Positions 25,849 through 35,959 are shown, numbered from the stretch's first letter. The stretch is 64,000 nucleotides of DNA from Solirubrobacter phytolaccae (GCF_027587195.1 NZ_JAPDDP010000005.1:109242-173241); one strand, 5' to 3'. The notes: generated by a model not told the origin, from the letters alone. Program-made: numbers and translations.

Positions 25849-27942
25849 GTGAGGACCAAGTCCATCGCGATCTGGTCGGCCGTGGCCATCGTCGGGGCCG
25901 TCGCCTGGGGAGTCATCGCGCTCGTGCGCGGGGAGTCGATCAGCGCGGCCTGGCTGATCGCCGCCGCCGTTTGCTCGTACGCGATCGCCTACCGCTTCTA
26001 CGCGCGGTTCATCCAGTACCGGGTGCTCGGCGCGGATCGCAACCGCGCGACGCCCGCGGAGCGCCTGGACAACGACCGCGACTTCCAGCCGACCGACCGG
26101 CGCGTGCTGTTCGGCCACCACTTCGCGGCGATCGCGGGCGCCGGCCCGCTCGTGGGCCCGGTGCTGGCCGCGCAGATGGGTTACCTGCCGGGGACGATCT
26201 GGATCATCGTCGGCGTCATCTTCGCCGGCGCGGTGCAGGACATGGTCGTCCTGTTCTTCTCGATGCGCCGCGACGGCAAGAGCCTCGGGCAGATGGCGCG
26301 CGACGAGATCGGCCCGGTCGGCGGCGTCGCCGCGCTGGTCGCCGTGTTGTCGATCATGGTCATCCTGCTCGCGGTCCTCGCGCTGGTCGTCGTCAACGCG
26401 CTCGCGAACTCGCCGTGGGGCACGTTCAGCATCGCGATGACGATCCCGATCGCGCTGTTCATGGGCTTCTACCTGCGCGTGATCCGGCCCGGGCGGGTGC
26501 TGGAGACCTCGCTGATCGGCGTCGTATTGCTGCTGATCGTGATCGCCGCCGGCGGCTGGGTCCAGGACTCGAGCCTCGCCGACGCGTTCACGCTGGAGCC
26601 CGAGACGCTCGTCTTCTGCCTGATCGCCTACGGCTTCGTGGCCAGCGTCCTGCCCGTCTGGATGCTGCTCGCGCCGCGCGACTACCTCTCGACCTTCATG
26701 AAGATCGGCACGATCGTGCTGCTCGCGATCGGCATCCTCGTGACGCTGCCGGTGATGGAGAACGAGGCGGTGACGAAGTTCGCCTCCAACGGCGAGGGCC
26801 CGGTGTTCGCAGGCTCGCTGTTCCCGTTCGTGTTCATCACGATCGCCTGCGGCGCGCTGTCCGGCTTCCACTCGCTGATCGCCTCGGGCACGACCCCGAA
26901 GCTGATCGAGAAGGAGACCCAGGTCCGCTTCATCGGCTACGGCGCGATGCTGATGGAGTCGTTCGTCGCGGTGATGGCGATCATCGCCGCGTCGATCATC
27001 GACCCGGGCATCTACTTCGCCGTCAACTCGCCCGCGGGCGTCACCGGCGGGACCGTCGAGACGGCGTCCCAGTTCGTCAACGGCCTCGGGTTCGCGATCA
27101 CGCCGGACGCGCTGCAGGCCGCGGCGACGGCGGTCGAGGAGGAGTCGATCATCTCCAAGACCGGCGGCGCGCCGACCTTCGCGCTCGGCGTGTCGGAGAT
27201 CTTCGCCGGCGTCACCAACGGCGGAAAGGCCTTCTGGTACCACTTCGCGATCATGTTCGAGGCCCTGTTCATCCTCACCACGGTGGACGCGGGCACGCGG
27301 GTCGGGCGCTTCATGCTTCAGGACACGCTCGGCAACGTCTACAAGCCGTTCCGCCAGGTCTCCTGGAAGCCCGGCGTGTGGCTCTGCAGCGCGATCATCG
27401 TCGGCGCGTGGGGCTACTTCCTCTACGTCGGCGTGACCGACCCGCTCGGCGGGATCAACCAGCTGTTCCCGCTGTTCGGCATCGCGAACCAGCTGCTCGC
27501 GGCGATCGCGCTGACCCTCTGCACGGTGCTGCTGATCAAGCACGGCAAGCTCAAGTGGGCGTGGGTGACCGGCATCCCGCTCGCGTGGGACGCGGTCGTC
27601 ACGCTCACGGCGAGCTACCAGAAGGTCTTCAGCGCCGATCCGAAGCTCGGCTTCTTCGCCCAGCGCGACAGGTTCCAGGACGCGATCGCCGCCGGTGAGG
27701 TCCTGCCGCCGGCGAAGAACCTGGACGACATGAACGCGGTCGTGACAAACTCGACGGTGGACGGCGTCCTCGCCGCGTTCTTCGCCCTGCTCATCATCGT
27801 GGTCATCCTCGACGCCACCCGCATCTGCATCAAGGCCATCCGGTCGCGGGAACCGCTGCCGACGTCCGAGGTGCCGGCGCAGGAGTCCAAGCTCGAGGCG
27901 CCCGACGGCCTGCTGGACCGCAAGCCGGAGCTGGTGGCGTGA
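25849..27942 (+). CDS. cstA: Carbon starvation protein CstA (pyruvate/peptide transporter)
   Basis: A 697-residue polytopic membrane protein. GTG 25849 is chosen because GGGGGAGGAGAG stands just upstream; the GTG at 25831 would lie before it. Conserved CstA regions are visible: FGHHFAAIAGAGPLVGPVLAAQMG, CGALSGFHSLIASGTTPKLI, FWYHFAIMFEALFILTTVDAGTR, and NQLFPLFGIANQLLAAIAL. E. coli CstA and its relative BtsT take up pyruvate or peptides under starvation. It heads a run of overlapping genes and is followed by its usual small partner, YbdD. Confidence 0.95.
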   Translation: MRTKSIAIWSAVAIVGAVAWGVIALVRGESISAAWLIAAAVCSYAIAYRFYARFIQYRVLGADRNRATPAERLDNDRDFQPTDRRVLFGHHFAAIAGAGPLVGPVLAAQMGYLPGTIWIIVGVIFAGAVQDMVVLFFSMRRDGKSLGQMARDEIGPVGGVAALVAVLSIMVILLAVLALVVVNALANSPWGTFSIAMTIPIALFMGFYLRVIRPGRVLETSLIGVVLLLIVIAAGGWVQDSSLADAFTLEPETLVFCLIAYGFVASVLPVWMLLAPRDYLSTFMKIGTIVLLAIGILVTLPVMENEAVTKFASNGEGPVFAGSLFPFVFITIACGALSGFHSLIASGTTPKLIEKETQVRFIGYGAMLMESFVAVMAIIAASIIDPGIYFAVNSPAGVTGGTVETASQFVNGLGFAITPDALQAAATAVEEESIISKTGGAPTFALGVSEIFAGVTNGGKAFWYHFAIMFEALFILTTVDAGTRVGRFMLQDTLGNVYKPFRQVSWKPGVWLCSAIIVGAWGYFLYVGVTDPLGGINQLFPLFGIANQLLAAIALTLCTVLLIKHGKLKWAWVTGIPLAWDAVVTLTASYQKVFSADPKLGFFAQRDRFQDAIAAGEVLPPAKNLDDMNAVVTNSTVDGVLAAFFALLIIVVILDATRICIKAIRSREPLPTSEVPAQESKLEAPDGLLDRKPELVA

Positions 27943-28127
27943 CGGTCCGCGACGTCTTCACCGGCGTGCGCTGGTACCTGCGCGAGGTGTCGGGCGAGTC
28001 TGCCTACGACCGCTACGTCGAGCATCGCCGTCGTGACCATCCGGACGAGCCGGTGCTGAGCCGCCGAGCGTTCGAGCGCGCGCGTCAGGACGAGCGCGAA
28101 GCCCGGCCCCAAGCGCGCTGTTGCTGA
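27939..28127 (+). CDS. YbdD/YjiX family small protein (CstA partner)
   Basis: A 62-residue protein; the GTG overlaps the cstA stop. It has the family pattern RWYLREVSGESAYDRYVEHRR, then HPDEPVLSRRAFERAR and a final Cys-Cys pair. YbdD is the standard companion of CstA; in E. coli the pair is needed for pyruvate uptake. Here it is translationally coupled to cstA, which supports a fixed complex. Confidence 0.88.
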   Translation: MTVRDVFTGVRWYLREVSGESAYDRYVEHRRRDHPDEPVLSRRAFERARQDEREARPQARCC

Positions 28128-29047
28128 AGCTCGGCGCGGCTTCACCCTTCGTGGCGGTCGAACGCTCGCGCTGGAGCGAGCTGGGAGACCGCGCGGTGCC
28201 GCTCGACTACGACGAGCTCGCCCGGTTGTCCGGCCTCGGCGAGCCCGTCGGCATGGACGAGATCGACGAGGTCTACCTGCCGCTCGCGCGCCTGCTGGAG
28301 CTGCGGATCGAGGCGGCGAAGACGCTCTCCGCCGCCCAGGGCGAGTTCCTCGGCGACCCCGAGCACGCGGTGCCGTTCCTACTCGCGCTCGGCGGGAGCG
28401 TCGCGGTCGGCAAGTCCACCGCCGCGCGCCTGATCGTGCGGCTGCTGCAGGCGATCCGCCCCGAGTGGCACGTGGAGCTCGTGACCACGGACGGGTTCCT
28501 GCTCCCGAACGCGACCCTGATCGAGAAGGGCATCCTCGCCCGCAAGGGCTTCCCGGAGAGCTACGACCGGCGGCGGCTGCTGCGCTTCGTGGCCGACCTC
28601 AAGAGCGGCGTGGACGAGGTGCGCGCGCCGGTCTACTCGCACCTGATCTACGACATCGTCGAGGACGAGCAGCGGGTCGTGCGGCGCCCGGACGTGGTCG
28701 TGCTCGAGGGCGTGAACGTGCTCAAGCGCGGCAGCGGGCGCGTCTACGTGTCCGACTTCGCCGACTTCGCGCTGTACCTGGACGCGGAGGAGGCCGACGT
28801 GCAGCGCTGGTACCTGAACCGCTTCCTCACGTTGCGCAACGGCGCCTTCCAGGACCCCGACTCCTACTTCCATCGCTACGCGGTGCTCTCGGACGAGGAG
28901 GCGACCGCGGTCGCGGAGGGCATCTGGCAGCGTACGAACCGCCCGAACCTGCTCGAGAACATCAAGCCCACGCGCTCCCGCGCGGACCTCATCCTCGAGA
29001 AGGGCGGCGACCACTTCGTGTCCCGGATCCTGCTGAGGCGCACATGA
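28121..29047 (+). CDS. coaA: Type I pantothenate kinase
   Basis: A 308-residue kinase catalysing the first step of coenzyme A synthesis. The P-loop is GGSVAVGKSTAA. Other conserved parts are EEVYLPLARLLEL-like IDEVYLPLARL, LVTTDGFLLPN, KGFPESYDRR, and YSHLIYDIV, and the end TNRPNLLENIKPTRSRADLIL closely parallels mycobacterial CoaA (about 312 residues). The TTG start overlaps the ybdD stop by seven bases; GTG 28151 would cut into the conserved SPFVAVERSRW start. Placement after cstA may link CoA supply to pyruvate uptake (inference). Confidence 0.95.
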   Translation: MLKLGAASPFVAVERSRWSELGDRAVPLDYDELARLSGLGEPVGMDEIDEVYLPLARLLELRIEAAKTLSAAQGEFLGDPEHAVPFLLALGGSVAVGKSTAARLIVRLLQAIRPEWHVELVTTDGFLLPNATLIEKGILARKGFPESYDRRRLLRFVADLKSGVDEVRAPVYSHLIYDIVEDEQRVVRRPDVVVLEGVNVLKRGSGRVYVSDFADFALYLDAEEADVQRWYLNRFLTLRNGAFQDPDSYFHRYAVLSDEEATAVAEGIWQRTNRPNLLENIKPTRSRADLILEKGGDHFVSRILLRRT

Positions 29048-30606
29048 GTCACGACTTCGACTGGCTCGTGATCGGCTCCGGCTTCGGCGGGAGCGTGTCC
29101 GCGCTGCGGCTGGCGCAGAAGGGGCATCGGGTCGGCGTGCTCGAGTGCGGCCGGCGGTTCAAGGACGACGAGCTGCCGAAGTCCACGTGGGATCTGCGGC
29201 GCTACTTCTTCGCGCCCTGGTTGGGGATGCGCGGGATCTTCCGGCTGACGATCTTCAAGGACGTGGCGATCGCGTCCGGGTCGGGCGTCGGCGGCGGGTC
29301 GCTGGGCTATGCGAACACGCTCTACCGCGCCCCGGCGCGCTTCTACGACGACCCGCAGTGGTCGAAGCTGAACGACTGGCAGGTCGAGCTCGCGCCGCAC
29401 TACGCCGAGGCCGAGCGGATGCTGGGCGTGACGACCTACGACGAGGACGATCCCGCCGACGACTACCTGCGTGAGTACGCGCAGGAGATCGGCGTGGGGG
29501 AGACGTACGCGAAGACACGCGTGGGCGTGTTCCTGGGCAAGCCGGGCGTGACGGTTTCCGATCCCTTCTTCGGCGGGGAAGGCCCGGATCGCACGGGCTG
29601 CCTGCGCTGCGGGCGTTGCATGGTCGGCTGCCCGCACGGCGCCAAGAACACGCTCGTGAAGAACTACCTGTGGTTCGCGGAGCGCGCGGGCGCGACGATC
29701 ACCCCCGACCGCATGGTCACCGACATCAAGCCGCTGCCGGGCGGCGGCTACGCGGTGACGAGCGAGCGCTCGGGCGCGTGGGTGCGCAAGCGGCGGCGGG
29801 TGCAGACGGCGCGCGGCGTCGTGGTCGCGGCGGGCGCGCTCGGGACGAACCGGCTGCTTGCGCGCTGCAAGCTCAACGGGTCGCTCCCGGGCATTTCCGA
29901 CCGGCTGGGGGAGCTCGTGCGCACGAACTCCGAGGCGATCCTGGCGGTGACGCTGCCGCGGGACGCGCCGTACGTGGGCCGGCGCGTCGCGATCACCGGC
30001 TCGGCCTACCCCGACCCGGACACGCACATCGAGACCGTCGTCTACGGCAACGCGGGCGACAGCATGTCGAGCATCTTCACGCTGCTGACCGGGGACGGCA
30101 CGTCTCTGACGCGGCCGCTGAAGCTGCTGGGCGCGGCGGCGCGGCACCCGGTCCGGCTGGCGCGCTGCATGAACCCGCGCGGCTGGTCGCGCCGGACGAT
30201 CATCGTGCTCGTGATGCAGTCGCTGGACAACGCGATCTCGCTGCGCGCGTCGAAGGGGCGCGGCGGGCGTGTGCGGCTGCGGACCGAGCAGGACCCGGAC
30301 CGGCCGAACCCGACCTTCATCCCGGTCGCGAACGCGTTCACCGAGTGGCTCGCGAAGCGCACCGGCGGGATCGCGCAGAGCTCGATCATGGAGGCGGCGG
30401 CGAACATCCCCTCCACGGCGCACATCCTCGGCGGCGCGGTGATCGGGACCTCACGCGAGACGGGCGTGATCGACAAGGACCTGCAGGTGTTCGGCTACGA
30501 GAACCTGCTCGTGTGCGACGGCGCGGCGGTGCCGGCCAACGTGGGCGTGAATCCGTCGCTGACGATCACGGCCCTCGCTGAGCACGCAATGTCCCGGGTA
30601 GCCTGA
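29044..30606 (+). CDS. GMC family oxidoreductase, ChoD/cholesterol-oxidase-like
   Basis: A 520-residue flavoprotein; ATG 29044 overlaps the coaA stop. The FAD fold begins [36 protein letters not shown], and [15 protein letters not shown] follows. Strong resemblance throughout to mycobacterial ChoD includes [20 protein letters not shown] (a Cys-rich loop), [21 protein letters not shown] and the end [26 protein letters not shown]. It probably oxidises a hydroxyl group on a hydrophobic substrate. The true substrate need not be cholesterol. There is no signal peptide, so it is cytoplasmic or membrane-associated. Confidence 0.9.
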   Translation: MSHDFDWLVIGSGFGGSVSALRLAQKGHRVGVLECGRRFKDDELPKSTWDLRRYFFAPWLGMRGIFRLTIFKDVAIASGSGVGGGSLGYANTLYRAPARFYDDPQWSKLNDWQVELAPHYAEAERMLGVTTYDEDDPADDYLREYAQEIGVGETYAKTRVGVFLGKPGVTVSDPFFGGEGPDRTGCLRCGRCMVGCPHGAKNTLVKNYLWFAERAGATITPDRMVTDIKPLPGGGYAVTSERSGAWVRKRRRVQTARGVVVAAGALGTNRLLARCKLNGSLPGISDRLGELVRTNSEAILAVTLPRDAPYVGRRVAITGSAYPDPDTHIETVVYGNAGDSMSSIFTLLTGDGTSLTRPLKLLGAAARHPVRLARCMNPRGWSRRTIIVLVMQSLDNAISLRASKGRGGRVRLRTEQDPDRPNPTFIPVANAFTEWLAKRTGGIAQSSIMEAAANIPSTAHILGGAVIGTSRETGVIDKDLQVFGYENLLVCDGAAVPANVGVNPSLTITALAEHAMSRVA

Positions 30607-30611
30607 GAGGC

Positions 30612-30899
30612 GTGTCCGCCGCCCCGGCAGAGGTCCAACTCCCCGCCACCGACGATGAGCAGGTCCCGGATCGGCCGTGGATCGTGATCGTCTGGAACGA
30701 CCCGATCAACCTCATGAGCTACGTCGTCCTGGTCTTCCAGAAGCTGTTCGGCTACAACCGGGAGCAGGCGACCGAGCTGATGATGGACGTCCATCACAAG
30801 GGTCGCGCCGTGGTCTCCAGCGGCACGCGCGAGAAGGCCGAGCTGGACGTCTTCCGCCTGCACGAGCACGGCCTGTGGGCCACCATGCGGCAGGACTGA
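30612..30899 (+). CDS. clpS: ATP-dependent Clp protease adaptor ClpS
   Basis: A 95-residue adaptor that delivers N-degron substrates to ClpAP/ClpCP. The core [27 protein letters not shown] carries the substrate pocket. [32 protein letters not shown] completes the domain. The GTG start is five bases after the preceding stop. The next gene (DUF2017) overlaps its stop (TGATG), the usual actinobacterial clpS-DUF2017 pairing. Confidence 0.94.
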   Translation: MSAAPAEVQLPATDDEQVPDRPWIVIVWNDPINLMSYVVLVFQKLFGYNREQATELMMDVHHKGRAVVSSGTREKAELDVFRLHEHGLWATMRQD

Positions 30900-31360
30900 T
30901 GCGGCGCATCGACAAGCGCCAGGGCAAGTTCCTGCTGGCGATGGAGCCGCAGGAGCGTGCGCTCATCCGGCAGCTGCTCGACGAGCTGCGCGAGCTGCTG
31001 GCGCTCAGCCCCGACGATCCGCGCGTGCGCCGGCTCTACCCGTCCGCGCACGAGCAGGACGTCGAGCTCGAGAACGAGTACCGCAGCCTCACGCGCGACG
31101 AGCTCCAGAACGGGCGGCTCGCGAGCATCGACGCCGTCGAGGCCAGTGTCGACGCCGAGCTGCTCGACGTCGATCAGCTCACGGCGTGGATGCAGGCCGT
31201 CAACGCGCTGCGGCTCGTGCTGGGCACGATGCTCGACATCACCGACGACGATGACGAGCTGTCCTTCAACCCCGAGGACCCGAACGCGCGGACGGTGGCC
31301 CTGTACGGCTATCTCGGTGGCCTGCTCGACGAAATCGTCGACGCGCAGCTTTCCGACTAG
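30899..31360 (+). CDS. DUF2017 family protein, coupled to clpS
   Basis: A 153-residue protein from ATG 30899. It is mainly helical and acidic: EPQERALIRQLLDELRELLA, PSAHEQDVELENEYRSLTRDELQNGRL, and AWMQAVNALRLVLGTMLDITDDDD. The sequence matches the DUF2017 proteins found next to ClpS in actinobacteria. Coupled translation suggests it acts in the same proteolysis pathway, perhaps as a further adaptor or regulator, but this has no direct evidence in the sequence. It ends five bases from the convergent PspC gene. Confidence 0.88.
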   Translation: MRRIDKRQGKFLLAMEPQERALIRQLLDELRELLALSPDDPRVRRLYPSAHEQDVELENEYRSLTRDELQNGRLASIDAVEASVDAELLDVDQLTAWMQAVNALRLVLGTMLDITDDDDELSFNPEDPNARTVALYGYLGGLLDEIVDAQLSD

Positions 31361-31365
31361 CGGCG

Positions 31366-31596
31366 CTAGAGCGTGGCGAGCGGGTCATGGCCCATGACCT
31401 TGGTGTCGGTGGGCATGACGACCATCATCGCCACGTACGCGAGCGCGGCCGCACCGCCGGTGAACAGCGTCGTGAGGATGAAGCCGACGCGGGTCACGGT
31501 CGTGTCGACGCCGAAGTAGTCGGCAAGGCCGGCGCAGACGCCGCCGACCTTCTTGTCGGTGGAGGAGCGGGTGAGAGGCTTGTTCTTGAGGTCCAT
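31366..31596 (-). CDS. PspC domain membrane protein
   Basis: A 76-residue protein with the PspC pattern: KPLTRSSTDKKVGGVCAGLADYFGVDTTVTRVGFILTTLF, then a hydrophobic segment (GGAAALAYVAMMVVMPTD). PspC proteins sense envelope stress at the membrane. This stand-alone short form is common in actinobacteria. It is convergent with the clpS operon. Confidence 0.9.
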   Translation of the reverse strand: MDLKNKPLTRSSTDKKVGGVCAGLADYFGVDTTVTRVGFILTTLFTGGAAALAYVAMMVVMPTDTKVMGHDPLATL

Positions 31597-31669
31597 GGTC
31601 AGCAGATTGCCGTGACGGCGACCTGCCGACCATTGGGAATGACCCTAGGGAACCCCTAGAGGTTCCCTA

Positions 31670-33073
31670 CTAGAAGACGTGCTCCGAGAGCCACTGGTTG
31701 GTGAAGAACGCCAGGAACAGCGGCACGAGCGCCCACATCAGCGGGTGCACCTTGCTCGCCCGGCCGGTGGAGGCCATGACCGCGACGTAGCCGAGCACGC
31801 CGAACCCGATGCCCGCGGCGATCGAGAACGTCAGCGGCACGCCCGCGATCACGAGGAAGGCCGGGATGCCGGCCTCGGGGCGCGACCAGTCGATGTCGGC
31901 GACGAGCCGGATCATCAGGAAGCCGATCATGATCAGCGCAGGCGCGACGGCCGGGTGCGTCTCCTGCGTCGCGCCCTCGGGGCCGATCACGACGGTCTGC
32001 GCGACCACCGCGATGAGCGGCACGAAGAAGATCGTCAGCAGGAAGCAGGCGGCGGTGACGAGGCTCGCCAGGCCGGTGCGCGCACCCTCGGCCACGCCGG
32101 CGCCGGACTCCACGTACGTCGTGTTGCTCGAAGTGCCGAGCACGCCGCCGCCCGCGGCCGCGATCGAGTCCACGAGCAGCAGGTTCTTCAGCTTCGGCGG
32201 GTCGCCGTTCTCGTCGAGCAGATCACCGGCGCGCGAGACCGCGACCGCCGTTCCGATCGTGTCGAAGAAGTCGGTAACGAACAGCACGAAGATCACCGGG
32301 ACGAGCGCCCACGTCAGCGCGTCCAGCAGGTTGTCCGGGGCGAGCGCGTCGCCGATCGTCGAGAAGTCGCTGCTCTCGGGGAAGCGCGCGATGCTGTCCG
32401 GAGTCTCCAGCACGCCGAAGATGAGGCCGAGCGCGGCCGAGACGAGGATGCCCACGAGGATCGCGCCCCTGAACCCGCGCGCGGTGAGGATGATCATCAC
32501 CAGCAGGCCCGCGAGCGCGATGAGCGGCGCGCCGCCCGTGAGCACGCCGAGGCCGATGCCCGTCGCCGGGTTGTTGACCGTGATGCCCGCGTCGCGCAGG
32601 CCGACGAGCGTGATGAACAGGCCGATGCCGACGCCGATCGACAGCTTGATCTCGTGCGGGACCGCGCGCATGATCGCCTCGCGCAGGCCGGCGAGCACGA
32701 GGATGATCGCCACCACGCCCTCGATCACGATGCACGCCATCGCCACCTGCCACGGCAGCTGGCGGCCGAGGATGAGGTCGAACGCCACGACCGCGTTGAT
32801 GCCGAGGCCGGCGGCGAGCGCGAACGGCAGGTTCGTGGCCAGGCCCATGATCGCCGTGAACAGCGCCGCGCCGAGCGCCGTCGCCACCGTCACCGCCGCC
32901 ACCGGGAGCCCGGCCGCGCCGAGGATGGCCGGGTTGACGAAGACGATGTACGCCATCGTCAGGAAGGTCACGACGCCGCCGAGGACCTCGGTGCGTACGG
33001 TCGACCCGCGCTCGCGGATGTGGAAGTAGCGCTCGAGCGCGGAACCCTCGTTGCCTGACGTGCTGGCGGCCAT
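31670..33073 (-). CDS. NCS2/AzgA-like purine permease
   Basis: A 467-residue transporter with about twelve to fourteen membrane segments. It begins LERYFHIRERGSTVRTEVLGGVVTFLTMAYIVFVNP, the usual start of the adenine/guanine/hypoxanthine permease group. LVTDFFDTIGTAVAVSRAGDLLD (seen here as FVTDFFDTIGTAVAVS) and GVLGTSSNTTYVESGAGVAEGARTGL are the binding-site signatures. It should import purine bases with protons. No purine riboswitch is visible upstream. Confidence 0.94.
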   Translation of the reverse strand: MAASTSGNEGSALERYFHIRERGSTVRTEVLGGVVTFLTMAYIVFVNPAILGAAGLPVAAVTVATALGAALFTAIMGLATNLPFALAAGLGINAVVAFDLILGRQLPWQVAMACIVIEGVVAIILVLAGLREAIMRAVPHEIKLSIGVGIGLFITLVGLRDAGITVNNPATGIGLGVLTGGAPLIALAGLLVMIILTARGFRGAILVGILVSAALGLIFGVLETPDSIARFPESSDFSTIGDALAPDNLLDALTWALVPVIFVLFVTDFFDTIGTAVAVSRAGDLLDENGDPPKLKNLLLVDSIAAAGGGVLGTSSNTTYVESGAGVAEGARTGLASLVTAACFLLTIFFVPLIAVVAQTVVIGPEGATQETHPAVAPALIMIGFLMIRLVADIDWSRPEAGIPAFLVIAGVPLTFSIAAGIGFGVLGYVAVMASTGRASKVHPLMWALVPLFLAFFTNQWLSEHVF

Positions 33074-33244
33074 GGCGGCACGCTACACCCGGATCCGGCG
33101 GGAAGCCCATGGACCGTCCGTCGGGGTGCTCTCGCCGATGCGGTGGGGTTCGTGACCGCGGAAGTTTTCCCACCGAGCTGTCCGTGGATGCGACCATCGG
33201 TGAGTGGTCGTGTTCAGGCCACGAACCTCGAGCGGAGGTGTGCG

Positions 33245-35959
33245 ATGGAACCGCGTGGTGCGCGAACGGGCCGGTTCTTGCGGGCAGCGGCGCCGGTCGC
33301 TCTGGCGGCCGCGGCCGCCGTGGCCTCAGCCCTGCGCAACCGTGCGGCATCGGAGTTGCCCGTCGAGCAGGCCGACGACGACATGGCCGAGCTCATTGCG
33401 ATCGCCGGCGCGCAGACGGCCACCCACCAGGCGATGGTGCGGGCGGTCGCGGAACGCTCCGATCCACGCCACGACGCGGGACCGGCGTTCGAGCACTACT
33501 TCACGCACGCCCGCGCCCTCGTCGCCCGGATGGAGGCGGCCAACGAGCGCTGGCCGGGTCTCGTCACGTCTGAGACGATCGTCGGCACCGCGAGCTCGCT
33601 GGCCCAGCACCTCGCCATGCAGGCCGACTACGAGGACGCGAATGGCGATCGCGAGCGCGCGCGCGGGCTCCGCGACGAGTCCGCCCACTTCGCGGGCCGG
33701 TACATGCCGGCGGGCGGCCGAGCGGGGATGCGACGTGCGGAGGCGATGGGCCTGGCCATGCAAGGCGAGTTCAACGCGGCGCTGCTCGCGCTCGACGAGG
33801 CGCGGGAGGCGTTCGTCGCCGCGCACCGTCTCGACGACGCGGCGCAGACCTCGCTCTACCAGGCGAACCTCTACGAGTGGCTCGGCGACGTCGACCGGGC
33901 GGTCGACGTGCTGGCCCAAGTGCGTGCCGCGCTGGCGCCGCGGCTCGCGGGCGGCGCGCCGTCCGCAGCCGACGTTGCGACGCGGATCGACGAGCAGTTC
34001 CGGGCGATCATGCAGGGCATCGCGAGCCAGGCGGGCGAAGACGCGTTGCGCCTGCGGATCGTGGCTTTCGAGATGGCCACTCAGGAGGCACGGCTGCGCC
34101 GTGAGCTCGGTCAGTTGGACGTGGCCGAAGCGCTCTTTCAGGAGACCCGGAGCTTCCACGAGGAGAACGGCCTGCTCGCCTCGTTGCACTTCCATCTCGC
34201 CGTGCTGGCGGTGCGCCGCGGGTACGGCGACCACGCGCTCGCGCTGCTGGAGGGCATCGAAGGCGCCTTCACGCACGGGCTGCTGCGCCCGCGTCGCCCG
34301 GCGCTGCGCATGGTGCAGGCTGACGCCCTGCTGCTGCGCGGCGAGCCCGAGCGGGCGCTGTGCACGGCGGACGAGGCGATCGCGGACCTGGAGACCTACC
34401 CCGACAGCGAGCTGGCCTGGAAGCTGCGCTGGCGACGCGGGCAAAGCCTAGAGCGCCTGCGCCGCGAGCCCGAGGCGATGGCCGCGCTGCTCGATGCCGC
34501 GGCCGCCGCCGACCGGCTGCGCAAGTCCTCCCTGGGCTACCGCCTCGACACGACCTTCCTGCGTGACAAACGATCCATGTTCGAGGCGGGCATCGACCTC
34601 GCCGTCAAACGCCGCGACGGCCGCGGTGCCGCCCTGCTCATCGAGCTCGTCAAGGCCCGCGCGCTGTCGGCGACGCTCAGCATCCCGCGCGAGGCGCGCC
34701 ACGGCCAGTCGGACGAGGAGCAGGCCTTCGACGCGCTGTCGGCGCGGCTCGACGCGCTCGACTTCGAGGTCAACACGGCCGGCACAATGACGATCGCGCG
34801 ACGCGAGGAGTGGGACGCGCTGCTCGCCGAGCGGACAGCGCTGATCGAGCGGATGCGGATCGCCGACCCCCGCTGGCGCGGCTTGTCCGCGCCACCCACC
34901 TTCGACGTGGCGGCGACGGTCGACCGGCTGGACCGGCGCAACACCACCGCGTTGACGCTGCTGCATCGACCCGGCCGGATCGACGCCGTCCTGCTCGGCA
35001 ACGGCGTCGCGGAGGTCCGATCCCACGCCCTGACCGCCGAGGTCGAGGCCACGCTGGCCGAGTACGCGGCCAACCTGCGGCGCGCATCACCGGACGAGTG
35101 GCTCTTCGACGTGTCCTCGGAGCGTGGGCTCGGGTTGAGGGATCTGGTCCCCGCCGAGCTGCTCGACACCGCGCTCGCCGGCGGCGCGCTCGTGATCGTT
35201 CCGCACGGCGTCCTGCACCTGCTGCCCTGGGCCGGGCTCGCCGCGCCCGACGGCCGTCGCGCGCTGGAGCACACCGCCGTGAGCGTCCTGCCGAACCTGA
35301 CCTGCCTGTCGCTGCTCGACGCCCCGTTCGGGCCGCCTGTCGCCGCGGCAATCATCGGGGACCCGGACTACGCAGGCCTCACGCGCTATCCGCCGCTCGA
35401 GCACGCAGCCGCCGAGATCGCCGACGTCGCCATGATCCACCACCACCGGCTGATCGCGCCGCCCTGCACGGCCGAGGCGGCGACCGAGGCGGCCTGCCGC
35501 CGGCTGGCTACCGCGCGCGACCTCGATCGCGGCGTCCTCCATGTGAGCGCGCACGGGACCCTCGATGCCTCGGAGCCCCTCCGCTCGGGCCTGCTGTTCT
35601 CCGGCGGTACGCTGCTCGATGCCGCCGAGCTCGCGCAGTTGCACCTGGCCGCGGACGAGATCGTGCTGAGCGCCTGCAGCACGGGCTGGCGACCTCAGGC
35701 CGTGGGTACGCTCACGCTGGCGGGCGACGACGCGCTCGGCTTGCCCGCCGCGGCGCTCGAGGCCGGTGCGCGCGCGGTGCTGGTCAGCATCGCGCCGCTC
35801 GCGGACGAGCCGGCGCGGGACCTGTTCGTCGGCTACCACCGCCGGCGAGCCGCGGAGTGGGAGCCCGTCGCCGCCTTCAACGGCGCTCAGCGGGAGCTGC
35901 TCGCCGCGGGCGCGCACGAGCCGTGGACCTGGATCTCGGCAACCGCGTACGGCTGGTGA
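33245..35959 (+). CDS. TPR-CHAT caspase-like protease
   Basis: A 904-residue protein from ATG 33245, after GAGCGGAGG. A short hydrophobic stretch (about residues 11-32, FLRAAAPVALAAAAAVASAL) could anchor it in the membrane. Residues about 40-560 are helical TPR-like repeats (for example QGEFNAALLALDEAREAFVAAHRLDDAAQTSLYQANLYEW, here described in parts). The C-terminal CHAT domain (about 640-904) has the caspase-type dyad: His770 in HVSAHGT and Cys811 in LSACSTG. CHAT proteases cut partner proteins, as in Craspase and gasdermin systems. The stop overlaps the start of a lipase gene (GTGA), so the lipase is the likely partner. Confidence 0.88.
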   Translation: MEPRGARTGRFLRAAAPVALAAAAAVASALRNRAASELPVEQADDDMAELIAIAGAQTATHQAMVRAVAERSDPRHDAGPAFEHYFTHARALVARMEAANERWPGLVTSETIVGTASSLAQHLAMQADYEDANGDRERARGLRDESAHFAGRYMPAGGRAGMRRAEAMGLAMQGEFNAALLALDEAREAFVAAHRLDDAAQTSLYQANLYEWLGDVDRAVDVLAQVRAALAPRLAGGAPSAADVATRIDEQFRAIMQGIASQAGEDALRLRIVAFEMATQEARLRRELGQLDVAEALFQETRSFHEENGLLASLHFHLAVLAVRRGYGDHALALLEGIEGAFTHGLLRPRRPALRMVQADALLLRGEPERALCTADEAIADLETYPDSELAWKLRWRRGQSLERLRREPEAMAALLDAAAAADRLRKSSLGYRLDTTFLRDKRSMFEAGIDLAVKRRDGRGAALLIELVKARALSATLSIPREARHGQSDEEQAFDALSARLDALDFEVNTAGTMTIARREEWDALLAERTALIERMRIADPRWRGLSAPPTFDVAATVDRLDRRNTTALTLLHRPGRIDAVLLGNGVAEVRSHALTAEVEATLAEYAANLRRASPDEWLFDVSSERGLGLRDLVPAELLDTALAGGALVIVPHGVLHLLPWAGLAAPDGRRALEHTAVSVLPNLTCLSLLDAPFGPPVAAAIIGDPDYAGLTRYPPLEHAAAEIADVAMIHHHRLIAPPCTAEAATEAACRRLATARDLDRGVLHVSAHGTLDASEPLRSGLLFSGGTLLDAAELAQLHLAADEIVLSACSTGWRPQAVGTLTLAGDDALGLPAAALEAGARAVLVSIAPLADEPARDLFVGYHRRRAAEWEPVAAFNGAQRELLAAGAHEPWTWISATAYGW

